A stretch of 64,000 nt of DNA from Siphlonurus alternatus (Eukaryota > Arthropoda > Insecta > Ephemeroptera > Siphlonuridae): NCBI GenBank assembly GCA_949825025.1, contig OX463784.1, positions 7,447,431 to 7,511,430 of the forward strand. Direction: 5' to 3'. The notes below the pieces were generated by a model. It was given only the letters and a program-made list of their open reading frames with translations, was not told the DNA's origin and did not search any database. Made by a program: the position numbers and the translations under genes. This document shows, in pieces, positions 12,601-23,015 of this stretch (positions are counted from its first letter, which is position 1; every line of letters begins with the position of its first letter).

Positions 12601-15600
12601 TCTTTTTAATAATGCAAATACTACAATTAAATTCTCAACTATTGACCAATTCTAGTTGACCCAGTAAAGTAAATACTCGATGAGTTGCTACACATGCTGA
12701 CCTTGCGACCTATTGGTCAAGATTCAAGACCCCCAGCAGGGAAAATTATCTTAAGAGGTCAGGCATGATAAGCCGGCAGGCTACTGCCCTCACAATATCA
12801 ATCAATAAAGCTCAATTTAAGATATAAAATTAATAAGATATGAACCTTAAAGTGATGTAATTTATATAGTGTGCAAATACTATGGTATATAAAGTCAAAT
12901 TTAATAAGTAAATATATTGAGAAATAGACCTTAAAGTGTTTTGCTATCACTTTATTCTAATCTTATCTGTCAATATCACATGCAAGATATTTTGGAAGTG
13001 AATATTTCACATGACTATAATAATTTAAGCACGTATCAAATATATCATATGTTAAAATCACAATTACAATTGAAATCAAAATTAAATCCCCACTTGGTAA
13101 TTTCTTATTAATTTATGCTTTTAATTTGTGGAAAGTTATGATTATTTAATGTACATTGTATACTCCTTACCCTAGAAATTATCTGTTGGCCAGTATTTTT
13201 TTTTAAGGGACGTCAAAGTATATAGCACAACATATTATTATTTATAAATTATTATTGTTTTTATGGTACGTTTCTTAATAATTTTATTTTTGCAATTTAC
13301 TCATTTTAAAGCGTGTATTATACAGGGCTGAAACTACGAGCTTTCTGTTTTGCGCCTAAACAGAAGTCGCAACTCCAAAGTCGCAACTTTTAACCCTGGC
13401 AGAGCCAGGCTAAGTAAGTGGAGGGGGTTTGGCTCAGTGACGTCACGGCCAATCAGAGAGGGCGTTACTGGTTTTGCGACTTCTAGAAAAAGCTCGTAGT
13501 TTAGGTTTCTCATGATCACAGTTTCAATATTATTTTTATAATAATTTCTTTGTCATAACAATTTATACATGTACTTCTTTTAAACACTTAAAATGTATTG
13601 TACATAAATAATACAATTTATGTGACGTATATATTAAAATTTTCACTAAATTTGTATGCTACATTTTCAAAAGCTTTCTTAAATAATGTAAAATATTTGG
13701 AGATCGTAGAATCTTTTTAATATTAATCGAGTATTCTTAATACACTATATAAATATACTAATTAATTAATACGTATTTCTATTACTGAATCGTATGTAGC
13801 GGTTGTGGAAGTTGTAGAGATAATTATTTAATATATATAACATTAATAATTTTGGATTTGATAATCATGGGACACCGTTTAACATCATGATTTTTATATG
13901 AAGTGTATAGAAAGGTCAATTAGCGGTCTGAAATTCTAATTTTAACACATTAACGTTAAGTGCAGCACAGGGTCAGCTCAATATTTAGTTGGTGAGATGA
14001 TGAAAACATTTGCTTTCTCTGTTGACTTACTATCAATTATCAATAATACTTAGGGACGGTTTAAAGTTCTCGCTTAACTTTTTGATTTATTTAATTTCAA
14101 GAAATCGACTTAACAATTATTCAAATTAAATTTTGATTTTTTATCTGTCGTTGGTGACTTGTATTCTGATAGTATCAAATTAAATCTTAAATTTTCCAGT
14201 TGTCGTTGGTCATATGATGTATTCTTTAAAACCTTATAAAAAATTATGCAAAACAAGTGCATTGTGTTGAAAAATTTTCAGCTTCAAAATAATTTAAAAA
14301 AAATATATATAATATTGAACAAAAATGCATATTTTTATGAAATCAAAACTGCAGTTATTTTGTGGAAGTAAAAAATTTTTTTATGTGTAAACATGAAAAA
14401 TTTAAAAAAAATATAACATACAATACAAATTTTAACTTTTTATTTTATGGTTTATATTGTATTATTTTCTTTTTACAATGAATAATTACTATATTTTTAA
14501 TAATTAGTTCTTGAAAAATAAAAATATTAACTTTATTGTACGTAACTTAGCTCCAGACGTGTATTATTATACATTATTTATAAAGATTTTTTGTAATTCT
14601 ACTTCTGGTTGGATACCGTGATTAAAGAATAATATTTGTCTTCTTTTTAGCTTTAGATATAAAATATCGATTCTTGATAATGATCCAATAACAAACATAG
14701 ACTTCACATGATGTTAATAATACCGCACAGAGCAAACTAAAGACAACACACCTGTTGGTTCCTCGATGTTCAAGTCCCTCTTGAGACGTATCGTGTCAGG
14801 AACTGCCTTGTCTGTCATCTCCTCCAATGTCTGCAGTAACAAAAACAACTTAGAGCAGTTTAGGGAGTTCGGTTTCAGAAATAATTAAGGAGCAGTTTCA
14901 TCTTTGTATGGGCTCTGTTAATTAATATTTCAGAAGCATAATAGAGGGAGCTAGTATCACATTCTTTATTGACCATCCTGAGTGAAGTTTCCAGGGTCCC
15001 TTAGTCACACAAAAGTTAAATCCTGCAGTAACATTTGTTTCATAACGGGTTTTGAAAAGCTAAAAACTCCCATTATTTTTTGTTACATAATTATGTTTAA
15101 AAAATTAGTAACCCCATGTCCCAATGATATCGCTTTTTGGTAAACTTAATTTTATAGAATCATTCTTGAAACATGAATATTATATTGATAGCAGAAGATT
15201 CTGAAAGAGAAGAAACAGAGTGCACATAACTTTAGTTATATCAACATTTTAATTTGACATTATTTTTATTATTTAGTTTTGTTGAACTTAAAATTAAATT
15301 CATTCAATTAAAACTACAATAATTTATTAAAAATATTTCACACAGGATAAATTAATTATATTAAAATTTACAAATAATAATTTTTGTGTATATTATTTAT
15401 CATTTTAATTATTGTTTATAATTTTAAAAAGCTAAAATATATATTTATGTATTTAAATTTGATTTATTGTAATTAACAATTTAATGCACTAAATTTTTTG
15501 AACTTACCCTAAATCCCAAAGTATCCAACATTTCGATTTGTTCATGCTCCCTAGGTCCTATATGTCGTTTTGGAAAATCTGCATTATTTTGAAAAAACTT

Positions 15601-15696
15601 CTGAATACTCGTAACATTACTACTACATCTTACGATATTTTTAACACTAGAAATCTTATGTAGATTTTGTATCACACTTGAACTTAGCTTGAACAT
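600..15696 (-). CDS. GLDC: Glycine dehydrogenase (decarboxylating), mitochondrial P-protein, N-terminal half, 10 exons, 3' partial
   Basis: P-protein of the glycine cleavage system, which decarboxylates glycine with PLP and passes the aminomethyl group to H-protein in the mitochondrial matrix. Coding exons in gene order: 15508-15696, 14752-14830, 9626-9761, 8351-8515, 6979-7204, 6120-6316, 5371-5573, 2034-2173, 1391-1477, 600-782; all have GT-AG borders, and phases close to 535 codons. The start Met precedes a basic, Ser/Asn-rich leader like a transit peptide, then family motifs [73 protein letters not shown] and [17 protein letters not shown]. The last exon ends at VHSMIPL with donor GTGAGT. 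Animal P-proteins have about 1000 residues, so the half with the PLP lysine lies beyond position 1. Three splice junctions adjoin tandem repeats. Identity is secure from established family motifs. Confidence 0.95.
935..1125. mobile_element. Foldback MITE, AAAGGTGC / GGAGCG family, copy 1
   Basis: Inverted ends AAAGGTGCGTTTCCATGGAG and its imperfect complement ending GCACCTTT, with a GC-rich middle (GAAAGCGAGAAA ... TTTCTCGCC). Lies in a GLDC intron. Relatives are at 20845-21024 and 34468-34682. No coding capacity. Confidence 0.75.
3388..3802. mobile_element. AT-rich foldback element, about 410 bp
   Basis: The left arm (AAAAAGGAATTATA onward, including ATTCGTATGTTGAATTCGTC) returns as a complement at 3725-3800. 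The arms are about 170 bp and very AT-rich, with no ORF. It sits in the GLDC intron between exons 7 and 8, directly left of the unrecognised ORF at 3829. Confidence 0.7.
3829..4170 (+). other. Unrecognised 113-codon open frame in a GLDC intron
   Basis: This frame is richer in GC than its surroundings and looks protein-like ([16 protein letters not shown], then [19 protein letters not shown]). It is antisense to GLDC and abuts the foldback element at 3388-3802 on its left and a hAT-like MITE on its right. I do not recognise the product. It could be a captured exon, a relic of a transposon ORF, or chance. No splice sites or poly(A) signal connect it convincingly to anything. Confidence 0.25.
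4236..4342. mobile_element. hAT-like MITE, 107 bp
   Basis: Terminal inverted repeat CAGGGATCGGATGC / GCATCCGATCCCTG; the CAGGG start is typical of hAT elements. The flanking octamers AAAAAAAC and AAACAAAC match at 7 of 8 positions, as expected for an 8-bp target-site duplication. The interior is a second, imperfect palindrome of GGATGC/GCATCC blocks. Confidence 0.6.
4957..5260 (+). mobile_element. SINE derived from 5S rRNA (SINE3-like)
   Basis: The head (4957-5018) reads as the 3' half of animal 5S rRNA: GTCTCGTTAGATCACCGAAG, then CACCGAGCATGGTTAGTAG and TTGGACGGGTGACC, which includes the internal promoter region. An unrelated GC-richer body runs to about 5260, where the GC-rich sequence stops. 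No open frame. It lies in the intron between GLDC exons 7 and 8, opposite to GLDC. The exact 3' end and target-site duplication are not visible. Confidence 0.75.
6306..6665. repeat. 102-bp tandem repeat at the exon-6 acceptor of GLDC
   Basis: AAGCGTCTGAACAATGG occurs at 6311, 6413, 6515 and 6617, exactly 102 bp apart. On the minus strand each unit is the end of the intron, the acceptor TTGTTCAG, and about the first 43 nt of exon 6 ([12 protein letters not shown]). Only the copy nearest exon 6 continues into the full exon; in the other three the frame meets TGA soon after L-A-L-T-L-L. Confidence 0.92.
7171..7425. repeat. 84-bp tandem repeat at the exon-5 acceptor of GLDC
   Basis: GTGGGAAATTAGCAGGCGAC starts at 7171, 7255 and 7339, 84 bp apart. 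On the minus strand each unit contains the acceptor TTTTCCAG and the start of exon 5, encoding [12 protein letters not shown]. Only the copy starting at 7204 reads on into N-L-H-P-Q-T; the two upstream copies run into the next unit and a TGA. All three acceptors look equally good. Confidence 0.92.
10294..11034. mobile_element. Large foldback MITE, TGGAGTAT family, copy 1 (741 bp)
   Basis: Ends TAATGGAGTATTG / CAATACTCTATTA, with arms of about 350 bp that continue unbroken inward through GTGACGTCACG and GGGCATTGGGTGTAGCACC to a 70-bp AT-rich loop near 10660. Smaller members (about 310-330 bp) with the same outer arms are at 28613, 31295, 39822, 56016 and 58926, so this copy has about 200 extra bp per arm. 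Lies in the intron between GLDC exons 2 and 3. Confidence 0.85.
11035..13330. other. AT-rich GLDC intron sequence without recognised genes
   Basis: Low-complexity AT-rich DNA with poly(A) and poly(T) runs. Around 12700-12790 there is a short GC-richer patch (CATGCTGACCTTGCGACC ... CAAGACCCCCAGCAGGG) that may be a SINE remnant; I could not assign it. Confidence 0.5.
13331..13502. mobile_element. Foldback MITE, 172 bp
   Basis: Ends AAACTACGAGCTTT / AAAGCTCGTAGTTT with further pairing of GAAGTCGCAA with TTGCGACTTC inside. The middle is GC-rich and holds a GTGACGTCAC block. Non-coding; in a GLDC intron. A single copy was seen here. Confidence 0.75.
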
Positions 15697-17320
15697 GTTG
15701 AAGTCCTATCCTAACCGCACGTGATGCCAAAGTGACCAAGTGCTATGTCTTGTCTCTTACGGAGACCATGCAGGGTTAAGTATTCAAATTAGTACTACAG
15801 AGCGATCTAGTGTCGTGGATTAGAACTATTATCAATTATAATCTTATCTTGTTTAAATGGAGTATTAATAAAGTCTGATAACAATTTATTGCTGAAAATT
15901 AAAGGTGGAACAATTTCTGGACAGATAAAAAAATTGCCACTGAAATTTAACTATTTCGCTTTTCTCTATATAACATTTCAATACTGTATCTCAAAATTTT
16001 CTATAGAAGCTCTAGCAAATTAGGAAGAAATAACATTTTAGTTGTTTCGAAGTGTAGTGTATTTTCCTGAATACAAATAGCATTTTGAAAACCACCAATC
16101 ATATTTAGACGAGAAAAAGCTGTTTCTCCGGATGTACATATTATGTTTTTTATTTATCCCTGACCCAATTATGAAGTAACAAACTTATTAAAAAATTGTC
16201 GACGCTGCATTGCACATTATTAATTATTGTTAATAAAAAAAAACATGGCAAAAATAATAAAAAAAAATAATCATATGTACAGACGTCGCCTCGGAAAATT
16301 TCCCTTTGCGGCCATGACCCGTTTATAACACAGAGGGTATGGTGATTAATATGACAAGGTTGCAAGTGGGAAATTTAATAAGGCGATGAGTGTACATAAG
16401 GGGAAACGGCTTTTTCTCGTGATTGGAGGTATCCAAAATGCTATTTACATTAAATTAAAAAAAAAAATACAATGTTATAAACAATTGAACTGTTAATGTT
16501 TTACTTGCATGAAAATATAAAATAATTGAATTTTAATGAAATTTTGTTGAATGTAATGCATCTAAAATCTTTTTATTATTGATAAAAATATTATATTACT
16601 AAAATACATATCAAAATACAGTATTAAAATATAACTTGCATCATCTGAAACTCCCTACCTTTAAATTAAACTGGATAAACTGCGTGTTAGTACTCCGATT
16701 ATTCTCTAAATCTCACAAATTTAAAAACAATTTAACATTAATAATAAGAATACAATAAATAATACACTACTATATAATTATATATAAATATATTTACAAC
16801 AGAGAATAAAGCAAATAAGAATGTACTAATTGGAATTGGACCCTTAATTGGGCTATCTTGTTAATAGCCTGTGCTGAATCTATACATTAAAAAAATATCT
16901 GCATTACAATTATTTAATAACTATAATATATAATATATTAATGAAGAAATTTTTAATTTGTATGAATTAATAATAGCATTTGTCCATATTTCATTATTTG
17001 TAAAAATATAATTTTCAGATTGTTCTTCAATCGAAAATTACCATTTTTAGAAACTCCCCCCTTCCGAGTTATTTAAATTCACGATTTTCAAATTGACCCC
17101 CCTCTCCCTTTTTTTCCCCTTTTCATCAATAATATTTTCAAAATATTTCTTTAACTCACAAAATTTGACAAAACTTATGACGAACTCCCTATAATAATAT
17201 ACTCTATTAACTTATGCAATAAAATGTACCATGTTTATCATTGAACTATATATACAATTTTATATTTATATTTTCATATCACATTTTCATCAAATGAAAT
17301 AGCAGTGACATCAACATTGT
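15697..17320. other. Intergenic region upstream of GLDC and the micropeptide gene
   Basis: The two genes diverge from this 1.6-kb stretch, so it should hold both promoters. GC-richer sequence just upstream of the GLDC start (15700-15780) may be its 5' UTR or promoter; no TATA box stands out there. It also contains the foldback element at 16275-16396. The rest is AT-rich without supported features. Confidence 0.4.
16275..16396. mobile_element. Foldback element, TGTACA / GGAAAATTTCCC family, copy 1
   Basis: Ends TGTACAGACGTCGCCTCGG and an imperfect complement finishing AAGGCGATGAGTGTACA, with GGAAAATTTCCC near the left end. Related sequences are at 57457-57597 and 59703-59813, both inside gene B introns. 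Confidence 0.6.
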
Positions 17321-17345
17321 TATAAAAACATTCCTGCGCCGCTCA
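17321..17345 (+). promoter_or_regulatory. Probable core promoter of the micropeptide gene
   Basis: TATAAAAA at 17321-17328 is followed about 24 nt downstream by CTCAGC at 17342-17347, which fits an arthropod initiator. The start codon follows at 17364, giving a 5' UTR of about 20 nt. The call rests on motif spacing only. Confidence 0.5.
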
Positions 17346-17363
17346 GCAACAATACTAACAACA

Positions 17364-17495
17364 ATGAAGTCTGCAGTCATGATAGACTCGTTAGCTACCA
17401 ACGTTCCTCTCCAAGCGTTTCTCATCCAGAGTTTCTTCTTGGTCCTCGTTCTTCTCCTGTTCCTCTACGTCATCAAACATCTCCTTGGCCTCTAG
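17364..17495 (+). CDS. 43-residue single-pass membrane micropeptide, possibly regulin/sarcolamban-like
   Basis: A 44-codon frame (M-K-S-A-V-M-I-D-S-L to I-K-H-L-L-G-L, stop TAG). About 20 polar residues precede a hydrophobic helix (FFLVLVLLLFLYVI, residues about 24-37) and a short basic tail. A TATA box lies 43 nt upstream, and a good donor (ATC|GTAAGT at 17502) follows the stop, with a matching acceptor at 18128 (TTTTTCCCCAG), so the frame looks like part of a spliced transcript. Length, one C-terminal helix and the LFLY-type core recall arthropod sarcolamban and other SERCA-regulating peptides, but the resemblance is general. Alternatives are another small membrane protein, or chance in a non-coding RNA. 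Confidence 0.5.
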   Translation: MKSAVMIDSLATNVPLQAFLIQSFFLVLVLLLFLYVIKHLLGL

Positions 17496-18128
17496 CCCAT
17501 CGTAAGTTTTCTGTTTTATAATGAAAAATTTTGATTTTTATCGGATCTTTAAAAACTTATTTTGAATAAGACCCTCGTCCGCAATAATCTGCCATCCGGC
17601 AGTCCTTCATTTTTTTGTTTCTTTTCGTGTCTTTTCCCCCCCACTCTATTGCAATACTTAACCCAATAAACAATTATAATTAATTTATTATTAACCAAGA
17701 TTTTGTTGTAATAATGAAATATCTGAGCGCAGCAATGAATTTGAAGTTATACCGATTTATTATTTATTACAGCTCATAATTGAGCAGACAATTCATTATT
17801 GCAACGAAATCTTGATAAGCAAATATAACTAATTATTCCGGATGTCCTACATGTACAAAAATTTGATATTCTGTTTAAAGTTATGTATGAGATTATAAAT
17901 TTGATAGGAAGCAAGTTTTTTTTTTCTAGAAATAAATGGAGTTCCAGCACTTAGAAAAATAGTAAAAATAAAACAATATAGTTTTTCAAATCCCATATAT
18001 TATATCAAACATTATATTCTTGTTTATTTTAATTAAATTTCTGAGAGTAAATTTTACGAATTCTAGCTCATATAAAATAATTCACAATATTTATTTTCAT
18101 CCCACTAAACATACATATTTTTCCCCAG

Positions 18129-18331
18129 GGTATAAATTACAGGTCGCCTCCTTGAACATCTCAGTTTATGGACCTGACGCTGACCTGGTTACCTGACGTG
18201 AACGAGGAGCACAGCTAAAGTCGTCCAGTAAAGATGTCAAGATTTAGCACATTAATTTGTTATTTTATTAATTTTTTTGTATTTAATATTTATTGTTTTA
18301 TTGAAAAATTTAAATTTACTTTTCAAATAAA
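18129..18331 (+). other. Probable 3' UTR exon of the micropeptide gene
   Basis: Begins after a polypyrimidine tract and CCCCAG acceptor at 18128. The first 110 nt are GC-richer than the flanks and have no long frame. AATAAA-type signals follow near 18326. Linked to the 17364 frame only by compatible splice sites. Confidence 0.4.
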
Positions 18332-19353
18332 TAATATTATATTTTATTAAAAATAAATATTTTAATTTTATTTTTTTATAATGACAGTTAAAAATTAACT
18401 CATATATGTATAATATAAATAAAATAAATTATTATACATATATATTATAATAGATTTATTTTTAAATTTTTATTAAGTACAATAAATTACAAATACATAT
18501 TATTTGCTTTATAATTTTCCAACAATTCTCATGCAGCTCATGCTTGACAAAGAGTGTCTACCTTTTAGAGAGAATTAGTAATATCATATCATTAAAAATA
18601 AAATAAAATAATTAATTACTGACGGAGCGAACTCAATATAGTAAAAGTCTTCGAAAGTTTTTAATGTAATTACTACGCAAAATATTGTTGTTATTATTAT
18701 TATTACTACTATATTGTTATGTTGTTCATGAAATTATAACATAAATCTATAATTTATAAAATTAATTTTGATAAAGCGGCGGCATAATTAGTGATTATGA
18801 ACACGAGGAAAATGAAACAAAAACTCAACCAATGGTAATTCAATAAAAAAAAAAAAGATTGCACTTGACAAAGAGCTGTGCTATTCTCCTCCCCTCCCCC
18901 CTCCTTTATGACGTAATTGGCGCTCCCATCGCAGTCGAGTAGGCGTTGGCTTTGTATGATAAGTGCATGAAGGGTACTAACTAAACTCAGAAAACACTAA
19001 ATTTGAAAACATCATTGATTTTTACGGTAATTTGTATTTAATAGCATTTGACTTCAGATGGAAAAATTGCAACATTTTTTTTTTGCAATGATTAGATAAT
19101 TCTAATATTTTTGCATAAATTAAATGTGCAAAAATTGTAATATAAATATGAAAAAAAAATAAAAGTCAATGTTGAAATTCATTTATATTTTACACTGTAT
19201 AATGATTACAAAAAATAATATATATATGTACCTTCGTTGACACAAAAATCTAACAAAATGTAAACAAATCAACTAAATAAAGGTACTAACCTCCCGTATA
19301 TGCCTTATATGGTGCATTGTTTGAAGGAATTAAGATGTTTGTCGGATTTTAAG
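18332..19353. other. AT-rich intergenic DNA
   Basis: Mostly A/T runs. A GC-richer patch at 18880-18960 (CTCCTCCCCTCCCCCCTCC then TGACGTAATTGGCG) may be a mobile-element remnant. No gene supported. Confidence 0.4.
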
Positions 19354-19516
19354 CAGGGGCGGATCCAGCCCGCGACTCTGGGGGCTGGGGGCAGTGGGGG
19401 CGGTGCCCTATCCCGCAGGGAGGGGGGGGGGCGACGGGTGGTGGGTAGTAATACTTTCAATGTATTTTGGGACCTTTTCGCCCCCATCGCCCCCCCCCCC
19501 CTTGGATACGCGCCTG
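19354..19516. mobile_element. hAT-like MITE, 163 bp
   Basis: Imperfect terminal inverted repeats CAGGGGCGGATCCAG / TTGGATACGCGCCTG, the classic start of many hAT MITEs. The flanking octamers ATTTTAAG and GTCTTAAG agree at 6 of 8 positions. The interior is G-rich on the plus strand (GGGGGCTGGGGGCAGTGGGG) and ends in a C run. Open frames across it are by-products of the biased composition. Confidence 0.65.
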
Positions 19517-20508
19517 GTCTTAAGATATCTGCTAATTTTCTTATCGAAAGATTATACCCTCTGAAATCTACATGCTCTATTCTATTCGTTGCATGGATTG
19601 TGCGAAAAAATAACTTTGAGATGGATTTTTCACAAGAAATCGGTTGATTTTCTTGTCGGTTTTCGATTAGGATGTGAGTTTCTATATTTATATACAAGTT
19701 CCTATAAATCGTGTTCACTGTGCTGTAATATTCATTGTAAATTGATATAATTGTGATTTTAATGATGACTGGCAAATTTCTCAACAAGGGAGAGTATTAC
19801 AGAACTTAATTAAGGTAAATTAAGTGATTGCATGCTTATTTTTCTTAATTATAATTTTCAGTAATATTTTGTAATACCTGTTGCATTTAGAGGCAATTAA
19901 TTCAATTTATTTAATTTAGGATTTAGTTTTCATTGTGACTCGTTGTGACTCGGTTTGGCGGTTTTATTTGAAAATTTGAAACGAGCAAGACCCATGCAGA
20001 ATGCAGCTAGAGCACTGAACTATGTGTATAGAGATGATCTCCTAGGCAGATACTTCTCAGTAAAGACCATGTCCGACTCTTACAGACAGAAATTTGATTA
20101 AAAATTGCAGTCGTTCAGTATTTTTAGCACATAAATTTTCATTACTAAATTTAACATCAACTTTTTGTATTATACATTATTATGTCTTATATACATATAT
20201 GTAATTATATAATTAAAATTGCAATTTAAACTATATACTAAAATGTATGGTAATTTTATTGTGCTCAATATCTCTATTGTGTCCATGCAGGTACAATATA
20301 TTATGTACAATACAACTGGTGTAATTTTGCCACTAAACAAAATATATATTAATTAATCATATTTTTATAACATATATTATTTTGATTTCAAAAAGTAAGA
20401 AATTAAGTAAAAATATGCAATATAAAAAATAATAATTACAATAATTATGACAATGTAATCTTATATTTTAATTATTCTTTTTAATTTAAGGAATTAATAA
20501 ATTAATAT

Positions 20509-21450
20509 ACAGGGTGTTTCATTACATTTGAACGATTTAAAGGGATAATTAAGGGATGAAGTTCGATGGTAATATAGATAGATGTGTCATACATCAAATT
20601 AAAGCTTACATTTTTACAAGTTCAAAATTCACATCATAAATGACAAGTGTGGACTTGCCTTTTTTTGAGACAAAAAGGAAACAAAAATGAGTCGTTTTTT
20701 TTTTTAAGAATCGGCGGTAACATGAAATTAGTGTCCCTATTAAATTCCTCGTGGAGTGCAAGGTTTATGGGAGTGTTAAAAGTAATTAATGCATTCGACC
20801 AGTTTTCGTTAGATCACCAAAGTAAAGCAGCGGAAAAGGCTGCATAAAGGTGCATTTCCATGGAGCGATGTCGAGCGGGGCGAGAAAAGCGCACTTGCTT
20901 CAATCTCGTATGGTAGCCATGCTGGCAAAAAAACACTCCCCGCAAGGCGAGGAAATTCCGAGCCTCTGATTGGCTATGGCACGCGATTTTCTCGCTTTCC
21001 ACGCTCCATGGAAATGCCCCTTGAGAGTAAATCGTCAGAGACGGTCAGAGAGAGCTCCATCAGAGCAATTTTTAGCTCATCATGCCGGATGATGCCGGAG
21101 AGGATAGCAACGTGTTGTGAACTAGAGGTGCATCTGAACCTATGCCAGGGTATCAATGGTGCTCATGAGCAGAACCTTGAGTAAATTGGTGTAATTAAAC
21201 TTGTAATCAAGCCAGGATTTTTATAGGGACAGTTAATTTCATGTTACCACCGATACTTAAAAAAAAATCGGCTCATTTTTGTTCCCGTTTGGTCTAAAAA
21301 AGAAACAAGTCCACACATGTCATTTTTTATGTGAATTTTGAACTTGTAAAAATGTAAGCTTTAATTTGATGTATGACACGTCTATATTACCATCGAACTT
21401 CATCCCTTAATTATCCTTTTAAATCGTTCAAATGTAATGAAACACCCTGT
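20509..21450. mobile_element. Long-TIR non-autonomous DNA transposon with a nested MITE
   Basis: Ends ACAGGGTGTTTCATTACATT and its complement. The arms stay complementary for about 200 bp (through ATGAAGTTCGATGGTAATAT and GGTAACATGAAATTA). There is no transposase frame. A different foldback family (20845-21024) is inserted in the middle, so two insertion events are layered. Confidence 0.8.
20845..21024. mobile_element. Foldback MITE, AAAGGTGC / GGAGCG family, copy 2 (nested)
   Basis: AAAGGTGCATTTCCATGGAG at the left and CTCCATGGAAATGCCCCTT at the right, with CGGGGCGAGAAAAGCGCACT inside. It shares most of its length with the copy at 935-1125 in inverted arrangement. Confidence 0.75.
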
Positions 21451-21820
21451 ACCCTGTATACTGATTGTGTTTTTTCTTTTTTTTTTTTTTTTTTCCACAT
21501 GGCATCTCGTATGTTGTATTGTTGACTTTATTATATTTGGTGCTTTGGTTTTGGAACTGTTGCCGAATAAATAATAATTTGAATTTTGAAATTTAAAAAC
21601 CCGAAAATTTTTACAATTTGGAAGCCCGATGGCAATATTTTCTGCCATATATTTACTGAACCCTAACATTTGTTGTAGAGTACTGCAAACGGTCACAAAT
21701 AACTAAAAAATTTAATTTCATGTATTTTTGTTAAACCAGGTCTAGCAATACTTAGGATTTTGTATTATAATAAATCCCTGCATATGGCACATATAATTAT
21801 ATAATGTAGGGTCACTCCTG

Positions 21821-22135
21821 TTAAGCATTTAAGTATAGAGATAACGCCAATCAGCTGTTCGACGTAGTCCCCTTTGATTAAATATATATGTAAACCTTAG
21901 CAATACCACAAAAATTCTGAAATTTTTTTTAGAAGCAGAGTGCCTACAAGACCAACTAAAAACTGAATTAAAAAAAAATTGGCTCGTTTAATTGTTTTGA
22001 AACTTTTTCTATGGCTTTTAGGAACTAATAGCTGCCTCTCAAAAAAAATTCAGGATTTTTGTGAATTTGCTAAGGTTTACATGTTAATCAAAGGGGACTA
22101 CGTTGCACAGCTGATCGGTGTTAACTCTACCTTAA
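21821..22135. mobile_element. Foldback MITE, GTAAGGTAACACG family, degenerate copy
   Basis: CAATCAGCTGTTCGACGTAG at the left pairs with CTACGTTGCACAGCTGATCG at the right; inside, CATGTAAACCTTAGCAA-like and GCTAAGGTTTACATG blocks pair. Same family as 50695, 54329 and 62629. Ends about 190 bp before the gene A start codon. Confidence 0.7.
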
Positions 22136-22322
22136 GCAACCGATATTTATGGAAAAATCCGGCGTTTCCTACTTCCAACTTTAATTATTTACAAACTCAA
22201 ATTATTACTCTATAATTTATAAAAAAAAAAGTGATGGTTATCAATAATTTTATACAACCAGATAAATGTAACTTATATGAATTCTTATTGACAGGTAGTT
22301 GAAATATTCTTCTTAAAATATC

Positions 22323-22923
22323 ATGGGGAACACGCAATCATCAGAAGCCAACAGGTATGTATTGGTCGTTTGGAAAATTTAGCATGTCATGAATATTGAA
22401 TCACTATCAGATCATAATATGTCAAATTAATACATTAATAATTATTTAGCCTTTCACATAATTTGAATATAAGAATGCAAATTAAAAATCGATCAGATTT
22501 GTATTATTTATACAATACAAACACACAACTCAAATAATCAATCAACTTAAATAATTAATTAACTCAATTTACTCAAGTAAATTGTTTCATTCATTTTCTT
22601 TTTTTTTTTCATTAATGTATAATTATTTTTAAGAGAAAAACATCTGTTCTGGTAATGAGCTAGAGGTTTCGCAAGTTCCACCAACACTCACACGTTCTGC
22701 TGTTCCAGTTGTTCCAGACACGTCCTGATTCTGAGTCATGATGAGTTCCCTGGCCGCGAAGATTTTTTACCATCTCGCAATGGTAACAGAAAGGACGTGG
22801 AGGACCTTGAAATTTCACTAAGAGCTCGAGGTTTCGAGGTGGTCACGTGTCACAACCTCACCACGCAGCAGGTCAAAGATCAAATCAACTTTGGTGGGTA
22901 CCTGCCCTGAATTTGTTCAAATA

Positions 22924-23015
<92 letters not shown>

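Noticed and set aside
19300..19787. Overlapping frames of 115 and 160 codons on opposite strands
   Set aside because: They run across a G-rich hAT MITE into AT-rich DNA, have no domain, and owe their length to composition.
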